Below are positions 15,817-16,811 of a stretch of 16,811 nt of DNA, one piece after another. The notes beneath the pieces were generated by a model. The model searched no databases and was not told the DNA's origin. It worked only from the letters and a program-made list of their open reading frames with translations. This stretch comes from Coemansia sp. RSA 1804 (Eukaryota; Kickxellomycota; Kickxellomycetes; Kickxellales; Kickxellaceae): positions 1 to 16,811 of the forward strand of contig JANBTH010000469.1 of the NCBI GenBank assembly GCA_027578815.1. Direction: 5' to 3'. A program made the position numbers and the translations under genes. Each line of letters starts with the position of its first letter. The first letter of the stretch is position 1.

Positions 15817-16811
15817 TCTACGTCAGACTGTTCCTCATCTGTCGTATTTGGTGAAGAGGATGGTGAGGATGAATTTGTTGCTAGACAATCTGGCGTTCGA
15901 CCTGTGTAACTCCTCCTTGCAGTCTTCTTTTTTTTGTTACCATCTACAAATATAGCCACACTTCTATTCATCGAAGTTATGCCGCAGATATTTTTTAGAC
16001 GATAGCACGCCCGAGCAACAACTTCGCGCGGCAGACCTGCTTCCAGTGCTGCCTCGAGAACAGAAAACCACTGGGTGGAGGAAGTTCCTGGATACGGCAC
16101 CCGTGCTTCCCCTGATCTGACTCCGCTGGTCAACATCTCGTTGATCTTCGACCATGTCCTCAAAATGCCGCCTACCGCTTCTTCGGCCACTGCGGTGGAG
16201 GCAAACTTGGACAGCGGCAATGGATCTGCCCGAGCAGGGTCGTCGCTGTTCTTGGCTCTGTGTCTCTGAATTTGACCTAGCACCTGGGCACGAGTCAGAT
16301 CAACCAGCTGCTTAGCACCGTTTGCAGTATCGGTGCTGCTGTTCAGAATATCCTCCTGTGGTAGAATACGGCTGTATCTGGGTGCCAGTAGCCATGGATT
16401 CATAACTTGATATTTTGTCAGAAACTGTATATCGTCATTGTTATCACAACAGGTGCCTTCGCTCGTGTTTGGATAGCCGTTTCTTCTTATGACCAGGCCG
16501 ATTCCTCCGTTAACCAAAGGGTCAGCAATCGTATCAGCGTCTTCCGAAATACCAGGGTCCCCAGAATACCCATTATCACTCTCATCATCGTCCTGGTCAA
16601 CGCCAGAGGCATCCAGATCATCATCACTGCCTGCTCTCATTTGTCCAAGCATCTTGATCCGCTGTGAGTCCAGGGCCTCGCCGGGCTCTTCGGTCAGAAT
16701 GTGCTCGTATTTGGGGTCCATGCTCTCCTGGGGGAGTATGCCCATGACCTTAAACTTGTCCAATGGAAAGTCATTCAGGTATCTGTAGAGATCTGTAGCC
16801 GGCCATGCCAG
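15807..16811 (-). CDS. C-terminal part of an unrecognised acidic protein, 5' end outside the window
   Basis: The frame is open to the window edge: 334 residues are visible, and the codon at 16761-16763 is an internal TTG (Leu), so no start is present. The visible part begins LAWPATDLYRYLNDFPLDKF. Two acidic, disordered stretches (about 62-98 and 310-334) flank more ordered parts. A motif occurs twice: P-[KR]-Y-x2-I-L ... D-x2-R-x3-L-G-Q at residues 33-58 and 144-181. Residues 247-276 (QWFSVLEAALEAGLPREVVARACYRLKNIC as a region, helical) may form a helix-turn-helix, and a basic KKKK patch follows at 293-296. Together these suggest a nuclear protein. The AWP...LY start faintly recalls the RNA polymerase I factor Rrn9 domain, but I cannot support that call. 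The gene is convergent with glucoamylase. Confidence 0.7.
   Translation of the reverse strand: MAWPATDLYRYLNDFPLDKFKVMGILPQESMDPKYEHILTEEPGEALDSQRIKMLGQMRAGSDDDLDASGVDQDDDESDNGYSGDPGISEDADTIADPLVNGGIGLVIRRNGYPNTSEGTCCDNNDDIQFLTKYQVMNPWLLAPRYSRILPQEDILNSSTDTANGAKQLVDLTRAQVLGQIQRHRAKNSDDPARADPLPLSKFASTAVAEEAVGGILRTWSKINEMLTSGVRSGEARVPYPGTSSTQWFSVLEAALEAGLPREVVARACYRLKNICGITSMNRSVAIFVDGNKKKKTARRSYTGRTPDCLATNSSSPSSSPNTTDEEQSDVENS

Noticed and set aside
16761..16763. Start of the right-edge gene at this codon
   Set aside because: The codon is TTG on the minus strand and the frame stays open for 16 more codons to the window edge, so the gene is 5'-truncated by the window.

Overview
The window looks like a nuclear segment of a fungus. 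The large genes are uninterrupted by introns, they carry Ser/Gln/His-rich low-complexity stretches, and the recognisable products are typical fungal ones: class 3 aldehyde dehydrogenase, dipeptidyl-peptidase V and GH15 glucoamylase. Intergenic DNA is AT-rich with pyrimidine tracts. An early-diverging lineage such as the Kickxellomycotina is my best guess from style alone, and this is not proven.

Layout. 1-594: T/C-rich upstream region with microsatellites. 595-3987 (+): a 1130-residue unrecognised, proline-rich, disordered scaffold-like protein. 3988-5303: AT-rich gene-free DNA. 5304-6992 (+): a 562-residue unrecognised protein with a perfect Gln-His repeat and a helical C-terminal half. 7154-8782 (-): a membrane-anchored class 3 aldehyde dehydrogenase, tail to tail with the previous gene. 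8783-9639: divergent promoter region. 9640-11925 (+): secreted S9C peptidase DPP5. 12118-13662 (-): three tandem, diverged copies of a very small secreted cysteine peptide gene in an AT-rich island. 14206-15708 (+): secreted GH15 glucoamylase consisting of the catalytic domain only. 15807-16811 (-): the C-terminal 334 residues of an unrecognised, probably nuclear protein that runs off the window edge.

How the genes fit together. From 9640 to 15708 every gene encodes a protein with a signal peptide, so this is a small secretome island: a peptidase, three peptides and a polysaccharide hydrolase. The most interesting part is the peptide family. Each precursor has a signal peptide and then a pro-segment built of X-Pro/X-Ala dipeptides in strict two-residue register. 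Two copies then end in a small C-x3-C-x8-C-x3-C core, and the third stops inside the loop after the first cysteine pair. The dipeptide architecture matches precursors trimmed stepwise by dipeptidyl aminopeptidases (as in the yeast alpha-factor/Ste13 case), and a dipeptidyl-peptidase V gene lies next door. The link between the two is inference. I know of no described family with this exact combination, but I could not search databases.
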